From NCBI GenBank assembly GCA_900547775.1, contig URHW01000008.1, positions 1 through 36,805 of the forward strand: a stretch of DNA of 36,805 bases. Direction: 5' to 3'. The stretch is from an uncultured Mycoplasmatota bacterium (GTDB taxonomy: Bacteria; Bacillota_I; Bacilli_A; RF39; UBA660). The notes under the pieces were generated by a model that saw only the letters and a program-made list of their open reading frames with translations, searched no databases and was not told the DNA's origin. Each line of letters begins with the position of its first letter. The first letter of the stretch is position 1. This document shows positions 15,106-24,368 of the stretch, one piece after another. The translations under genes were made by a program, and so were the position numbers.

Positions 15106-16692
15106 ATGAAAAATAAAAAAGAAACACTTTTAATACTAATAATACTAATAACAATATGTATAATAATATTTAATAGAGATAAACTATATGAAGCAAAATA
15201 CATAGAACCAAAAGATACACTCCTAGCAATTACGATCAATGGCGAGATAAGTACGACGTTTCCAACAACTAACGCATATACTGGAACAGTAGAATGTACT
15301 ACAGGAACAGGTAAAGTAGAATGGAATGGTACTAAATGGGTTCTTACAACAAGCGGAATAACAAAAGGAAGTACTAAATGCAATGCTATTTTTAAACAAA
15401 CACTAAGACAATCAATTCTAGCAAATAATGAAGTTAAGACTCCACTTACAACGCCAGGAAAAGAAGTAAGTGCACATACAAAAGATGATGTCGAAAGCCA
15501 AACTACAAGTGTATCATCAACATATCAAGCATATTATTTTACTTATGGTACAGGATATACTGCTAATGGTTCGAAATTTAATTTAACTGGAACAGCAGTG
15601 ACAAGTGATACATATGCAAATTCATATTCTAGTTTAGTTGGTAAATATTTTGTTAGTTCATCAGCCTCTAGTAATGGTTCAAGTACAGCAGGAACAATGA
15701 AAACAACAACTAATTTAAGTAGTGTATACTATGTAGTAAGTGCTACTTCGAGTAGTTATACATATAAACGAATAACATCAAATAAAAATACAACTGAGGC
15801 TTTACTTGCTAGTACAGAAGATGATTATGGTACATCATACTACTTTAGAGGAGCAGTAAAAAATAACTATGTAGAGTTTGCAAATAAATGCTGGAGAATA
15901 GTAAGAATAACAGGTGATGGTGCAGTAAAACTTGTTCTTCATAATGATAATACTACAAAAGCAGCTAATCCTTGTTCAGCAGCAAATAATAGTACAACAG
16001 CGGCATTTGCAAGATATTCTGGAAGTACTTACAATACATTGTTTAATACGAATTATGATGACAACACATATATTGGATTTATGTATGGAACTGCTGGTTC
16101 ATCTGATTATGCAAGTACACATGCAAATACTAATAAAAGTACAATACTTACAAATTTAGAAACTTGGTACACAAATAATTTGGCATCATATGAAAGTAAA
16201 CTAGCAGATACAATATGGTGTAATGATAAGAGTACAAGAAGTGGTGATCTTGGTTATGGAACTAATGTAACATATTATGGAGCAAATAATAGATTGGCTT
16301 CTACTAATCAACCAACATTAAAATGTCCAAATGATAATAATGGTGGAAAGTTATCTAAATTTACTGTTGATGATACAACAAATGGAAATGGTAACTTAAG
16401 TTATAAAATCGGATTATTAACAGCCGATGAAATCGCATTTTCTGGGTCAATATATGGTAATTATAATCGTTCTACATATTTACAAGAAAATACAGGAACT
16501 ACACTGTGGTGGTCTTTGTCGCCTGAATACTTCGGTAGAGATGACGCTCGCGTTTGGTACTGGGGCTCGGGCTACTTGAGCAGCAGCAGCGTGGGCCGCA
16601 ACGATGGGTTGCGCCCCGCCATTTCTCTTGTATCTTCGACTACAATTTCTGGTGGTTCTGGCACTTCAGAAGATCCTTATATTGTTGAGTAG
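15106..16692 (+). CDS. Surface protein with hypervariable C-terminal domain (copy 2)
   Basis: 528 aa from the ATG at 15106 (AGAAAGTAGG upstream; the GTG at 15100 is less likely). An N-terminal membrane anchor (about 6-22) precedes a Cys-containing beta domain and a Thr/Ser/Tyr-rich linker. From NNEVKTPLTTPG onward it is homologous to copy 3: EALLASTEDD, YYFRGAVKNNYVEFANKCW, then the lectin-like domain WWSLSP...GLRPAISL. The N-terminal third differs from copy 3, so the family is modular. No sortase motif. The variable segment is residues 474-503. Probably displayed on the cell surface; ligand unknown. The nuclease gene follows by five bases. Confidence 0.85.
   Translation: MKNKKETLLILIILITICIIIFNRDKLYEAKYIEPKDTLLAITINGEISTTFPTTNAYTGTVECTTGTGKVEWNGTKWVLTTSGITKGSTKCNAIFKQTLRQSILANNEVKTPLTTPGKEVSAHTKDDVESQTTSVSSTYQAYYFTYGTGYTANGSKFNLTGTAVTSDTYANSYSSLVGKYFVSSSASSNGSSTAGTMKTTTNLSSVYYVVSATSSSYTYKRITSNKNTTEALLASTEDDYGTSYYFRGAVKNNYVEFANKCWRIVRITGDGAVKLVLHNDNTTKAANPCSAANNSTTAAFARYSGSTYNTLFNTNYDDNTYIGFMYGTAGSSDYASTHANTNKSTILTNLETWYTNNLASYESKLADTIWCNDKSTRSGDLGYGTNVTYYGANNRLASTNQPTLKCPNDNNGGKLSKFTVDDTTNGNGNLSYKIGLLTADEIAFSGSIYGNYNRSTYLQENTGTTLWWSLSPEYFGRDDARVWYWGSGYLSSSSVGRNDGLRPAISLVSSTTISGGSGTSEDPYIVE
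16525..16614 (+). other. Hypervariable segment of copy 2 (candidate DGR variable repeat)
   Basis: 30 codons between WWSLSP and RPAISL, two shorter than in copies 1 and 3. From 16540 to 16629 no codon ends in A, and G and C dominate locally, in sharp contrast to the flanks. It includes four consecutive AGC codons. It is much more diverged from the other two copies than they are from each other; only the anchoring WW, SP, VWY and RP..ISL positions are kept. Confidence 0.55.
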
Positions 16693-16697
16693 GTTTT

Positions 16698-17366
16698 ATG
16701 GAAAGATTTTATAGATATTTATGTGAATGTATATTTATAGCTATATTTGCTTTTGTTATATTTAGTAATAAGAGTGTTAGTTATGGTATAGATGAGGTTC
16801 CTTTATATAATGGGGAGCCTTATGTTGTTATTGATAATAATGAGCCTTCTTTTAGTGAACTTGTTAAAGATTCTTTTGAACTTTATAGTGATTTAGATTC
16901 ACTTGGTAGATGTGGGGTTGCTTATGCTAGTATTGGACCTGATTTGATGCCGACTGAAAAAAGAGGTTCAATTGGCAGTGTTAAGCCTAGTGGGTGGCAT
17001 ACAGTTAAGTATGATATTGTTGATGGTAAGTATTTATATAATAGGTGTCATTTAATTGGATACCAGTTAACTGGACAGAATGCCAATCCTAATAATTTGA
17101 TTACTTGTACTAGGGAGACTAATACTGGTGCAATGCTTGATTTTGAGAATAAGGTTGCTAGTTATATTAAAGAAACTGGTAATCATGTTATGTATAGAGT
17201 GACACCTAAGTTTTATGGAGATAATTTAGTTGCTAGTGGAATTGAGATGGAAGCTAAAAGTGTTGAAGATAATGGTGCTGGGCTTAAATTTCATGTTTAT
17301 GTGTATAATGTAGAAACAGGAATTGATATAGATTACAAGACTGGAGAAAGTAGTTTGTCAAATTAG
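16698..17366 (+). CDS. DNA/RNA non-specific endonuclease, membrane-anchored or secreted
   Basis: 222 aa. An N-terminal hydrophobic helix (about 8-24) is followed by the nuclease domain. The beta-beta-alpha-metal motif is seen as YNRCHLIGYQLTGQNANPNN, with His as the general base and the downstream Asn as metal ligand, then LITCTRETN, as in the NucA/EndA/Spd-type family. It should act outside the cell on DNA or RNA for nutrition, competence or defence. It follows the copy 2 surface-protein gene by five bases with a weak ribosome-binding site (GAGTAGG), so the two are probably co-transcribed. Confidence 0.88.
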   Translation: MERFYRYLCECIFIAIFAFVIFSNKSVSYGIDEVPLYNGEPYVVIDNNEPSFSELVKDSFELYSDLDSLGRCGVAYASIGPDLMPTEKRGSIGSVKPSGWHTVKYDIVDGKYLYNRCHLIGYQLTGQNANPNNLITCTRETNTGAMLDFENKVASYIKETGNHVMYRVTPKFYGDNLVASGIEMEAKSVEDNGAGLKFHVYVYNVETGIDIDYKTGESSLSN

Positions 17367-17443
17367 TGTATATTTTCTTTCAGTTTTGTTTTTCTTTTTT
17401 TAATTTTGTATTATATTAAGAATGTGTAGGAGAGGTGATTTAA

Positions 17444-17638
17444 ATGTTATATCCATCTGTTGATAAAATATTAAATCAGGTCGACTCAAAGTATAAGCTA
17501 GTTCATGTGATTGCTGAGAGAGCGAAACAAATTCAGGAAACTGGATGGTTACAAATGAAAGAAAGCGATTATAAGAATAAGAAGGAATTAGGTCGTGCTT
17601 TAGAGGAAGTAGACGCTGGTTTAATTAAAATTAAGTAA
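17444..17638 (+). CDS. rpoZ: RNA polymerase omega subunit
   Basis: 64 aa. Omega helps beta' folding and RNA polymerase assembly. The start MLYPSVDKILNQVDSKYKLV and the following AERAKQI, then GRALEEVDAGLI, match Firmicutes omega. A strong site GGAGAGGTGA precedes the ATG. A terminator follows immediately, so it is transcribed separately from polA. Confidence 0.92.
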   Translation: MLYPSVDKILNQVDSKYKLVHVIAERAKQIQETGWLQMKESDYKNKKELGRALEEVDAGLIKIK

Positions 17639-17659
17639 GCAAAGTGCTTATTTTTTTTT
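17636..17659 (+). terminator. Terminator of rpoZ
   Basis: TAAGCA-AAG-TGCTTA followed by T9, overlapping the rpoZ stop codon. Confidence 0.85.
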
Positions 17660-17702
17660 GAAATAATAAGAAAATAGGGTATAATAAGATTTAGGTGAGG
17701 AT

Positions 17703-20258
17703 ATGAAAAAAGTTATACTTGTTGATGGAAATAATTTAATGTTTAGAAGTTATTATGCGACTGCTTATACTGGAAATATTATGAAAAATAGTAAAGGTTT
17801 TCCGACTAATGCTTTGTATGGTTTTACTTCAATGATTAATAAAATTGTTGAAGAAGAAAAGCCTGAATATATGGCAGTTGCTTTTGATATTGGTAAAAAT
17901 TTTAGACATGAAAAGTATGATCATTATAAAGAAGGAAGAAGAGAAACTCCAGAAGATTTAAAAGTGCAGATGCCTTATGCTAGAAAGATACTTGAAGCAA
18001 TGGGGATTAAACATTATGAAGTAGAAAATTTTGAGGCAGATGATATTATTGGAACTATTGCGTCTATGGCTGATAAGGATCCTGAGTTTGATGCAACGAT
18101 TGTTTCTTCTGATAGAGACTTATTACAATTAATTAGTGATGTTGTTGATGTTAAACTTTTAAAACAAAAAGGTTTCATTAGATATAATAAAGAGACTTTT
18201 AAAGATGATTATGGAATTGAGCCAATTAGAATTATTGACCTAAAAGCATTAAGTGGAGATGCTTCAGATAACGTGCCAGGTGTTAAAGGAATTGGTGAAA
18301 AGACGGCTTTAAAACTATTACAAGAGTATGGTACTTTAGAAAATATTTATGCTAATATTGATTTAATTAAGGGGGCTACTCATGATAAGTTAGTTAACGA
18401 TAGAGATAGTGCTTTCTTTAGTAAAGATATATGCACTATATATAGAGAAGTTCCCCTAGAAGATACTTTAGATAGTATGAAATATATGGGACGCAACGAC
18501 TCATTAGATGAATTATTTGCTGATTTAGAGTTTTATTCATTTTTAAAGAAGATACCTAAGAAGCAAGTAAAACTTGATGTTAGTTTTAAAGAACTTAGTG
18601 ATGTTCATGAAATAAATATAGAAAAGTGCGTTTCTTATTATATTGAGTGTGATAAGGAAAATTATCATTTAGGTAAGATAATTGGCATGGGTGTATATGA
18701 TGGAGATAACTTATTTTATGTTAGTCCAGAAAAAGTTAAAAAGGTTTGTGAATATTTAAAACAAGCAGTAACTTATACTTATGATTTAAAGAAGAATATG
18801 GTTTTACTTAAAGATGTTAATATGATAAGTAATTTTGATCATATGATAGGTACATATTTGCTTAATTATCAAATGAAAGATGATTTGGCTTTTATGATGA
18901 ATAATGATGGGATAGAAGCACCTTTTTATAGTGATATTCTTAAGGATGAGGAAATGCTTAAGAAGGGTGTAACTTTAAAAGCTAAATATATTTATGATAC
19001 TAGAGATGATATAGTAAAAAAACTAAAAATGGATGATATGTTTGATTTATTTACAAATGTTGAAATGCCACTAGTTAGAGTGCTTGCTAAGATGGAACTT
19101 GCTGGTATTAGGTGTGATAAAGATATTTTAAAAGAGATGAGTGAAGAGGCTGGAGTTCGTTTAGATAATTTATCTAGAGAGATATATAATTATGCTGGAT
19201 GCGAGTTTAATGTTTCTAGTCCTAAACAGTTGGGTAATATCTTATTTGATCATTTAGGTTTACCATATAGAAAAAAGAAAAAAGAAGGAGCCAACTATAG
19301 TACTGATGCTAGCGTTTTAGAAGGTCTAATTGGTACTCATCCAATTATTGAACTTATTTTAGAATATCGTAATTTAGCTAAACTTAAGAGCACTTATTTA
19401 GATGGACTTAATAATTATATTTTAGATGATGGTAGAATTCATACTATTTATAAACAGACTTTGACTAGAACTGGAAGGTTATCTAGTGCAGAGCCTAATT
19501 TACAAAATATTCCAGCTAGAGATGAGATGGATAGAAAAGTAAGACGTGCATTTGTACCAGAGTATGATTTATTTTTAAGTGCTGATTATTCACAGATAGA
19601 ACTTAGAGTACTTGCTCATATTAGTAATTCAGAAAAGATGATTGAGGCATTTAAAAATAATGAAGACATTCATACGAGAGTGGCTAGTGATATTTTTGGT
19701 GTTAGTCCTGAAGAAGTTACTAAGAGTATGAGAAGAACAGCTAAAGCAGTTATCTTTGGGATTGTTTATGGTATTAGTGGTTTTGGACTTGGTGAGAATT
19801 TAAAGATTAATCCAAGTGATGCTAAGAAGTTTATTGAGAAGTATTTAGAACTTTATCCTGGCGTAAGTGAATATATGGATAATATTAAGAAAGAAGCCCA
19901 TATTTATGGCTCAGTTAGAACTTTATTTAATAGAAAGAGAACTATAGAAGAACTTAATAGTACTAATTATATGGTTAGAAGTAGTGGAGAAAGAATTGCT
20001 CTTAATACACCTATTCAGGGAACTGCTGCTGATATTATAAAGATGGCCATGGTAAAATTAGATAAAGTTATGGAAGAAAAAGGATTTAAGAGTAAGATGC
20101 TTTTACAGATTCATGATGAACTTGTATTTGATGTTTGTGCTGATGAGAAGGAAGAACTTATTAGTGCAGCACGTGATGTAATGGAAAATATTGTTAACTT
20201 AAATGTTCCTTTAAAAGTTAGTACTGATGTAGGAACAGATTTATATGAAGCAAAGTAG
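17703..20258 (+). CDS. polA: DNA polymerase I
   Basis: 851 aa. It fills gaps and removes RNA primers in replication and repair. The 5'-3' nuclease domain (about 1-290) has VDGNNLMFRSYYA, FEADDIIGT and the helix-hairpin-helix GVKGIGEKTA. The middle domain lacks the acidic exonuclease signature, as in other Firmicutes enzymes, so no proofreading is expected. The polymerase domain has motif A SADYSQIELR (Asp628), the O-helix RRTAKAVIFGIVYG, and motif C QIHDELVF (His804-Asp805-Glu806). TATAAT at 17680-17685 and AGGTGAGG drive expression. mutM follows after eight bases. Confidence 0.97.
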   Translation: MKKVILVDGNNLMFRSYYATAYTGNIMKNSKGFPTNALYGFTSMINKIVEEEKPEYMAVAFDIGKNFRHEKYDHYKEGRRETPEDLKVQMPYARKILEAMGIKHYEVENFEADDIIGTIASMADKDPEFDATIVSSDRDLLQLISDVVDVKLLKQKGFIRYNKETFKDDYGIEPIRIIDLKALSGDASDNVPGVKGIGEKTALKLLQEYGTLENIYANIDLIKGATHDKLVNDRDSAFFSKDICTIYREVPLEDTLDSMKYMGRNDSLDELFADLEFYSFLKKIPKKQVKLDVSFKELSDVHEINIEKCVSYYIECDKENYHLGKIIGMGVYDGDNLFYVSPEKVKKVCEYLKQAVTYTYDLKKNMVLLKDVNMISNFDHMIGTYLLNYQMKDDLAFMMNNDGIEAPFYSDILKDEEMLKKGVTLKAKYIYDTRDDIVKKLKMDDMFDLFTNVEMPLVRVLAKMELAGIRCDKDILKEMSEEAGVRLDNLSREIYNYAGCEFNVSSPKQLGNILFDHLGLPYRKKKKEGANYSTDASVLEGLIGTHPIIELILEYRNLAKLKSTYLDGLNNYILDDGRIHTIYKQTLTRTGRLSSAEPNLQNIPARDEMDRKVRRAFVPEYDLFLSADYSQIELRVLAHISNSEKMIEAFKNNEDIHTRVASDIFGVSPEEVTKSMRRTAKAVIFGIVYGISGFGLGENLKINPSDAKKFIEKYLELYPGVSEYMDNIKKEAHIYGSVRTLFNRKRTIEELNSTNYMVRSSGERIALNTPIQGTAADIIKMAMVKLDKVMEEKGFKSKMLLQIHDELVFDVCADEKEELISAARDVMENIVNLNVPLKVSTDVGTDLYEAK

Positions 20259-20266
20259 GTGATTTT

Positions 20267-21067
20267 ATGCCAGAACTAGCAGAAGTTAGAACTGTCGCAA
20301 GTGTTTTAAAAAAGAAACTTATTGGTAAGAAAGTAACTGGTATTAAAGTTATTTATCCGAGAATTATTGAAAGCACAATGGATATTAATGAGTTAATCGG
20401 TCATACCTTAGAGGATATTACAACGTATGGTAAATATTTAATATTTAATTATGGTGAAGTTTCTGTTATCAGTCATTTAAGGATGGAAGGCAAGTATTTT
20501 GTTAAGCCCAGTGATGATGAGATTTTAAAGCACGAACATGTTATTATTTATTTTGGTGATTTGTCTTTAAGATATCATGATACAAGAAAGTTTGGTAGAA
20601 TGTGCATAGTAAAAACAAGTGAGGTTGATAAGAATCCAGCACTCGTGAAACTTGCTAAGGAGCCTTTTGATATGGATGCAGATGAACTTTATAGTCATAT
20701 TCATAATAAGAAGAAACATATGAAAAGTCTTTTATTAGAGCAAGAAGTAATAGCTGGTTTAGGTAATATATATGCAGATGAAGTATTATTTGCATCTAAA
20801 ATAAATCCCCTTAGATTAGGTGAAAGTGTTACTTTAGAAGAGTGTAAAAGAATAATTAAGAGTGCTAGAGATATTTTAAGTTTAGCTATTAAGGAAGGCG
20901 GAACTACTATTAGAAGTTATACTTCTAGTCTAGGTGTTACCGGTAATTATCAAAACTTTTTAAAAGTACATAAAAAAGAAGGAGAACTATGTACTTGTGG
21001 ATGTAAGATAGAGAAGATTAAAGTTGGTGGCAGAAGTACTTATTTTTGTCCTAACTGTCAAAAATAG
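20267..21067 (+). CDS. mutM: Formamidopyrimidine-DNA glycosylase
   Basis: 266 aa bifunctional glycosylase/AP lyase removing 8-oxoguanine and Fapy lesions. The N-terminus reads PELAEVRT, giving the catalytic Pro2 and Glu3 after Met removal. GKYLIF carries the conserved lysine and EVIAGLGNIYADEVLF the helix-two-turns-helix. The C-terminal zinc finger is slightly unusual: its first half is CTCGC (three cysteines, one residue shorter than the common CxxCG form), with CPNC as second half. Co-transcribed with polA, a common pairing in Firmicutes. Confidence 0.95.
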   Translation: MPELAEVRTVASVLKKKLIGKKVTGIKVIYPRIIESTMDINELIGHTLEDITTYGKYLIFNYGEVSVISHLRMEGKYFVKPSDDEILKHEHVIIYFGDLSLRYHDTRKFGRMCIVKTSEVDKNPALVKLAKEPFDMDADELYSHIHNKKKHMKSLLLEQEVIAGLGNIYADEVLFASKINPLRLGESVTLEECKRIIKSARDILSLAIKEGGTTIRSYTSSLGVTGNYQNFLKVHKKEGELCTCGCKIEKIKVGGRSTYFCPNCQK

Positions 21068-21087
21068 AATGTATTTATTTTATTAAG

Positions 21088-21122
21088 AAGCAGTCTTTTA
21101 TATTTAAAGGAGTGCTTTTTTA
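21088..21122 (+). terminator. Terminator of polA-mutM
   Basis: AAGCA/TGCTT, extended inward by TCTTT/AAAGGA pairing with G-U pairs, followed by T6. Confidence 0.8.
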
Positions 21123-21140
21123 TATTTTTGAGTGTAAATT

Positions 21141-21183
21141 TTCATTTCGCAAAATCAAAAATTTTTCCGTTTTGCGAAATGGA
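21141..21183. repeat. Perfect 12-bp inverted repeat, unexplained
   Basis: CATTTCGCAAAA (21143-21154) and TTTTGCGAAATG (21170-21181) are exact complements, extendable by two pairs, around a 15-base loop. It lies after a terminator and about 90 bp before ezrA, with no T-run of its own, so it does not look like a second terminator. A protein-binding site or a small element remnant is possible. Confidence 0.6.
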
Positions 21184-21275
21184 AGAGTATTTTTATTGTT
21201 AAAATCATGTTTGATTATTAGTTTATAGTGTTAATAATAAAATAAATATGATAAAATTAAAATAGAGGTATGGTT

Positions 21276-22997
21276 ATGAGTGATAAAACAAGTTTAGTTT
21301 TAGGTATAATCTATGTTGTAGTTGCAATTATTTTAATAGTGCTTGTTTTAGTAATGTATGATAAGCATAACAAGAAAAAATATAATGGAATATTAAGAGA
21401 CCTTGAAAGGAATAAGAATCTTATTATCTCAGGAAGTATATTAACAGAACTTAATAAATTATCTTCTTTAATTAATAATAAAGATTTAGAGAAAAAGTAT
21501 AAGATATGGCAGAGTAGATATAAGAAAATTAAAGATGAAGATATTCCACAGCTTGATGATAAGTTAAATGAATTAGAAGCAACTTTTAAGACAAGAAAGT
21601 TTAAAGAAATTAATGAAGCAATTGCTAAATTAGAATTAGAACTTTATTACGTTAAAAGTAAGAGTGAGTTTTTACTTCGTGATATTAAAGAGATTACTTT
21701 AAGTGAGAGTAAGAATAGAGAGATTATTACGGGCTTAAAGAAAGACTACCGTGAAATATATTTAAAGTATCATCATAATATAGATGATTATGAACTTATT
21801 AAAAAAGCCATTGAATTACAGTTTGAAAATGTTGATAAGTTATTTGCTTCTTTTGAGCTTACGATGGATAATAATGCTTATGGTGAAGCACCTAAAATAG
21901 TTAAGGCTTTAGATGATGCGATTGGTAATTTAAAAGTGGTTATTGATGATGCCCCAGGAGTAATACTACTTGGTAAGACACTTATTCCAGAAAAGATTAA
22001 AGATATTACAAAGATTACTAAGAAGATGACTAGTGAAGGATATAACTTAGACTATTTAAATATTGATTATAATATTACAGAAGCAGAGAAGAAGATAGCA
22101 GATATTTTTGACAGATTAAACGTTCTTAATTTAACAGATAGCATTTTAGAACTTAATGCAATTGTTAATTATTTTGATGAATTATATGGTGAGTTTGACA
22201 AAGAGATAGAAAGTAAGAAAGAGTATGAAGAAAACTCTAGAAAACTTGGCGTTAAGTGTAAAAAGTTACTTGCTATTATTAAGAATTTATCGATGAAAAT
22301 TGAAGACATTAAGTATAGTTTTGATTTAAGTGATGAGGAAGTTAAAGGAATAGATGAACTAAATTTAAATATAAAATCTATACAAAGTGATTATGAAGTT
22401 TTAGTTGAGAATTATCGTAATAGAAGTTTTTCTTATTCTAAGTTAAATGAAGAACTTAATACTCTTAGTATGAGACTTGTGAAAGAGGAAGATAAGTTAG
22501 AACTTACTTTAAGAAATTTAAGTGGACTTAAGGAAGATGAAAATAGAGCTAGAGAACAACTTACAGAGATTAATGAGATTTTAGCTAAGAGTAAGAATGT
22601 TATTAGTTCTTATAAGTTGCCGGTTATACCTAAAGAGTATTATACAGAAGCTAGTGAGGCTGGGGATGCTATTGGCGTAATGGTTAAGGAACTTAATAAA
22701 AAGCCAATAAGTATTAAAGTTTTAAATATAAGGGTTGATACTGCTAGGGATTTAGTGTTAAAGTTATATAAGACCACGACTGATGCTGTTAGGTTAGCAA
22801 GTCTTGCAGAAAATACTCTTGTATATGGCAATAGATATAGAGCAATAAGTGAGAAGATTAATAATGGATTAAGTAGAGCAGAAAGTGAGTTTTATAAAGG
22901 AAATTATAAGACATCACTGGAACTTGCTATTAATGCAATAGCAGAGGCCGATCCAGATATTCATAAGAAGATATTAAAAGTAAGTAAGGTAAGCTAG
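21276..22997 (+). CDS. ezrA: Septation ring formation regulator EzrA
   Basis: 573 aa from the ATG at 21276 (AGAGG seven bases upstream; the ATG at 21270 is too close). One N-terminal transmembrane helix (about 7-26) precedes a long series of helical, spectrin-like repeats, the topology and length of Bacilli EzrA, which restrains FtsZ ring assembly and links the divisome to cell-wall synthesis. The position before the cysteine desulfurase and thiI matches Bacilli gene order. Confidence 0.9.
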   Translation: MSDKTSLVLGIIYVVVAIILIVLVLVMYDKHNKKKYNGILRDLERNKNLIISGSILTELNKLSSLINNKDLEKKYKIWQSRYKKIKDEDIPQLDDKLNELEATFKTRKFKEINEAIAKLELELYYVKSKSEFLLRDIKEITLSESKNREIITGLKKDYREIYLKYHHNIDDYELIKKAIELQFENVDKLFASFELTMDNNAYGEAPKIVKALDDAIGNLKVVIDDAPGVILLGKTLIPEKIKDITKITKKMTSEGYNLDYLNIDYNITEAEKKIADIFDRLNVLNLTDSILELNAIVNYFDELYGEFDKEIESKKEYEENSRKLGVKCKKLLAIIKNLSMKIEDIKYSFDLSDEEVKGIDELNLNIKSIQSDYEVLVENYRNRSFSYSKLNEELNTLSMRLVKEEDKLELTLRNLSGLKEDENRAREQLTEINEILAKSKNVISSYKLPVIPKEYYTEASEAGDAIGVMVKELNKKPISIKVLNIRVDTARDLVLKLYKTTTDAVRLASLAENTLVYGNRYRAISEKINNGLSRAESEFYKGNYKTSLELAINAIAEADPDIHKKILKVSKVS

Positions 22998-23012
22998 GTT
23001 TGGCTTATTTTT
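22989..23012 (+). terminator. Weak terminator after ezrA
   Basis: GTAAGC/GCTTAT (6 bp with one G-U) around an 8-base loop, then T5. It overlaps the ezrA stop and may be only partly effective, since the desulfurase follows closely. Confidence 0.4.
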
Positions 23013-23032
23013 GCTCATAAGGATGTGATAAG

Positions 23033-24157
23033 ATGATATATTTAGATTATAGTAGTACAACGCCGGTACTTCCTGAAGTGTTAGATAGTTTTAATAAAGT
23101 TAGTAAAGATTATTTTGCAAATCCTAATAGTTTACATTCATTAGGTGAGAAGTCTAAAAATTTAATGAATGGAGCAACTAAGCAGATTAGTGAATTACTT
23201 AAAATAAGGGAAGATGAGGTAATTTATACTAGTGGTTCAACAGAAAGTAATAATATGGCGATAATTGGACTTGCTTTAGCAGTAGGTAAGAAAGGTTCTC
23301 ATATCGTTACAAGTAAGATGGAGCATGAGAGTATTTATGAGATTTGTTCTTATTTAGAAGAAAATGGTTTTGTAATAGATTATGTTAATAATGATGATAA
23401 TGGAGTAATTGACTTTGAGGATTTAAAGAAGAAAGTTAGTGATAAAACTATTTTAGTTACAATTAGTGCAGTAAATAGTGAAGTAGGAATAAGGCAGCCT
23501 CTTAAAACGATTAAGCAAGTTATTAATAAGGAGAATCCTAGATGTGTTTTTCATAGTGATATGACACAAGCAATTGGTAAAGTACCAGTTAATTTAACTG
23601 ATGTTGATATGGCTTCATTTGATAGTCAGAAGATATATGGAGTTAAAGGTGTTGGTATGCTTTATAAGAGTAATAAAGTTAGAATTAAGCCTTTATTTTA
23701 TGGCTCTAAAAAAGAAATTAGACCAGGCACGCCACCACTTCCTCTTATTGCATCATTTTCTAAAGCACTTAGAATTAGTTTAACTGATTTAGATAAGAAA
23801 AGTGAAAAGGTTAAAAAGTATAATGATAAGATTTTAGATAATTTAAAGAAATATCCTAAAATACTCATTAATAAGACTAGTTATTCAATACCCCATATTT
23901 TAAATATAAGTTTAATGGATATTAAGCCCGAAACATTTATTCACGCACTTGAAAAACATGAAGTATACGTTGGCTCAAATACAGCATGCAGTAGTGGTAA
24001 GATAAGTACAGCAGTCTTTAATCTTTATCATGATAAGACTAGAGCTCTAACCACTATCAGAATAAGTTTATCTTATCTTACAACTAGTGAAGAAGTAACC
24101 GAATTTTTAAGAATATTTGATAATGTTTATGAGAAGTTATCTAGTTTAAATGATTAA
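23033..24157 (+). CDS. Cysteine desulfurase (NifS/IscS family), probable ThiI partner
   Basis: 374 aa class V aminotransferase that takes sulfur from cysteine as a persulfide. The PLP lysine is in SQKIYG (Lys200), TSGSTESNN contacts the cofactor, and TACSSGK carries the catalytic Cys319. In Bacilli a desulfurase at this position next to thiI (NifZ) supplies sulfur for 4-thiouridine in tRNA; here a type III toxin-antitoxin locus separates the two. Ribosome-binding site AAGGATGTG. It could also serve Fe-S assembly. Confidence 0.92.
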   Translation: MIYLDYSSTTPVLPEVLDSFNKVSKDYFANPNSLHSLGEKSKNLMNGATKQISELLKIREDEVIYTSGSTESNNMAIIGLALAVGKKGSHIVTSKMEHESIYEICSYLEENGFVIDYVNNDDNGVIDFEDLKKKVSDKTILVTISAVNSEVGIRQPLKTIKQVINKENPRCVFHSDMTQAIGKVPVNLTDVDMASFDSQKIYGVKGVGMLYKSNKVRIKPLFYGSKKEIRPGTPPLPLIASFSKALRISLTDLDKKSEKVKKYNDKILDNLKKYPKILINKTSYSIPHILNISLMDIKPETFIHALEKHEVYVGSNTACSSGKISTAVFNLYHDKTRALTTIRISLSYLTTSEEVTEFLRIFDNVYEKLSSLND

Positions 24158-24204
24158 CGTACATAAAATGTTATTCATATATTATAATAGTAGAGGTATA
24201 TCAT

Positions 24205-24233
24205 TTGACATTTAATGCTAAATTTGGTATATT
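24205..24233 (+). promoter_or_regulatory. Promoter of the type III antitoxin RNA
   Basis: TTGACA (24205-24210), 17-bp spacer, TATATT (24228-24233): one of the best consensus promoters in the window. Transcription is expected to start near 24240, just before the RNA repeats. Confidence 0.75.
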
Positions 24234-24239
24234 ATATTC

Positions 24240-24368
24240 GCATTGAATTAGTTCAATCGAAAATGTTAACCGCTCTTGGATGGTGCGGGATATAAATTAT
24301 TCCAAACGAGAAATGTTAATCGCTCCCGGATGGTGCGAGTAATAAATTATTCCGGGCGAAAATGTATT
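24240..24368 (+). ncRNA. Type III antitoxin RNA with two pseudoknot repeats
   Basis: A 5' hairpin ATTGAA-TTAG-TTCAAT is followed by two ~49-50-nt repeats (from 24258 and from 24307) and the start of a third (24357). Each repeat has a stem (CCGC/GCGG in the first, TCGC/GCGA in the second) whose loop contains GGATGGT. The loop bases TTGGA or CCCGGA can pair with downstream TCCAA or TCCGGG, an H-type pseudoknot supported by covariation between the repeats. Two repeats, a following terminator and the toxin gene match the CptIN/TenpIN layout, in which the toxin cuts the RNA into units that then inhibit it. Confidence 0.8.

Noticed and set aside
24258..24360. CRISPR array
   Set aside because: Only two to three contiguous repeats without spacers; no cas genes.
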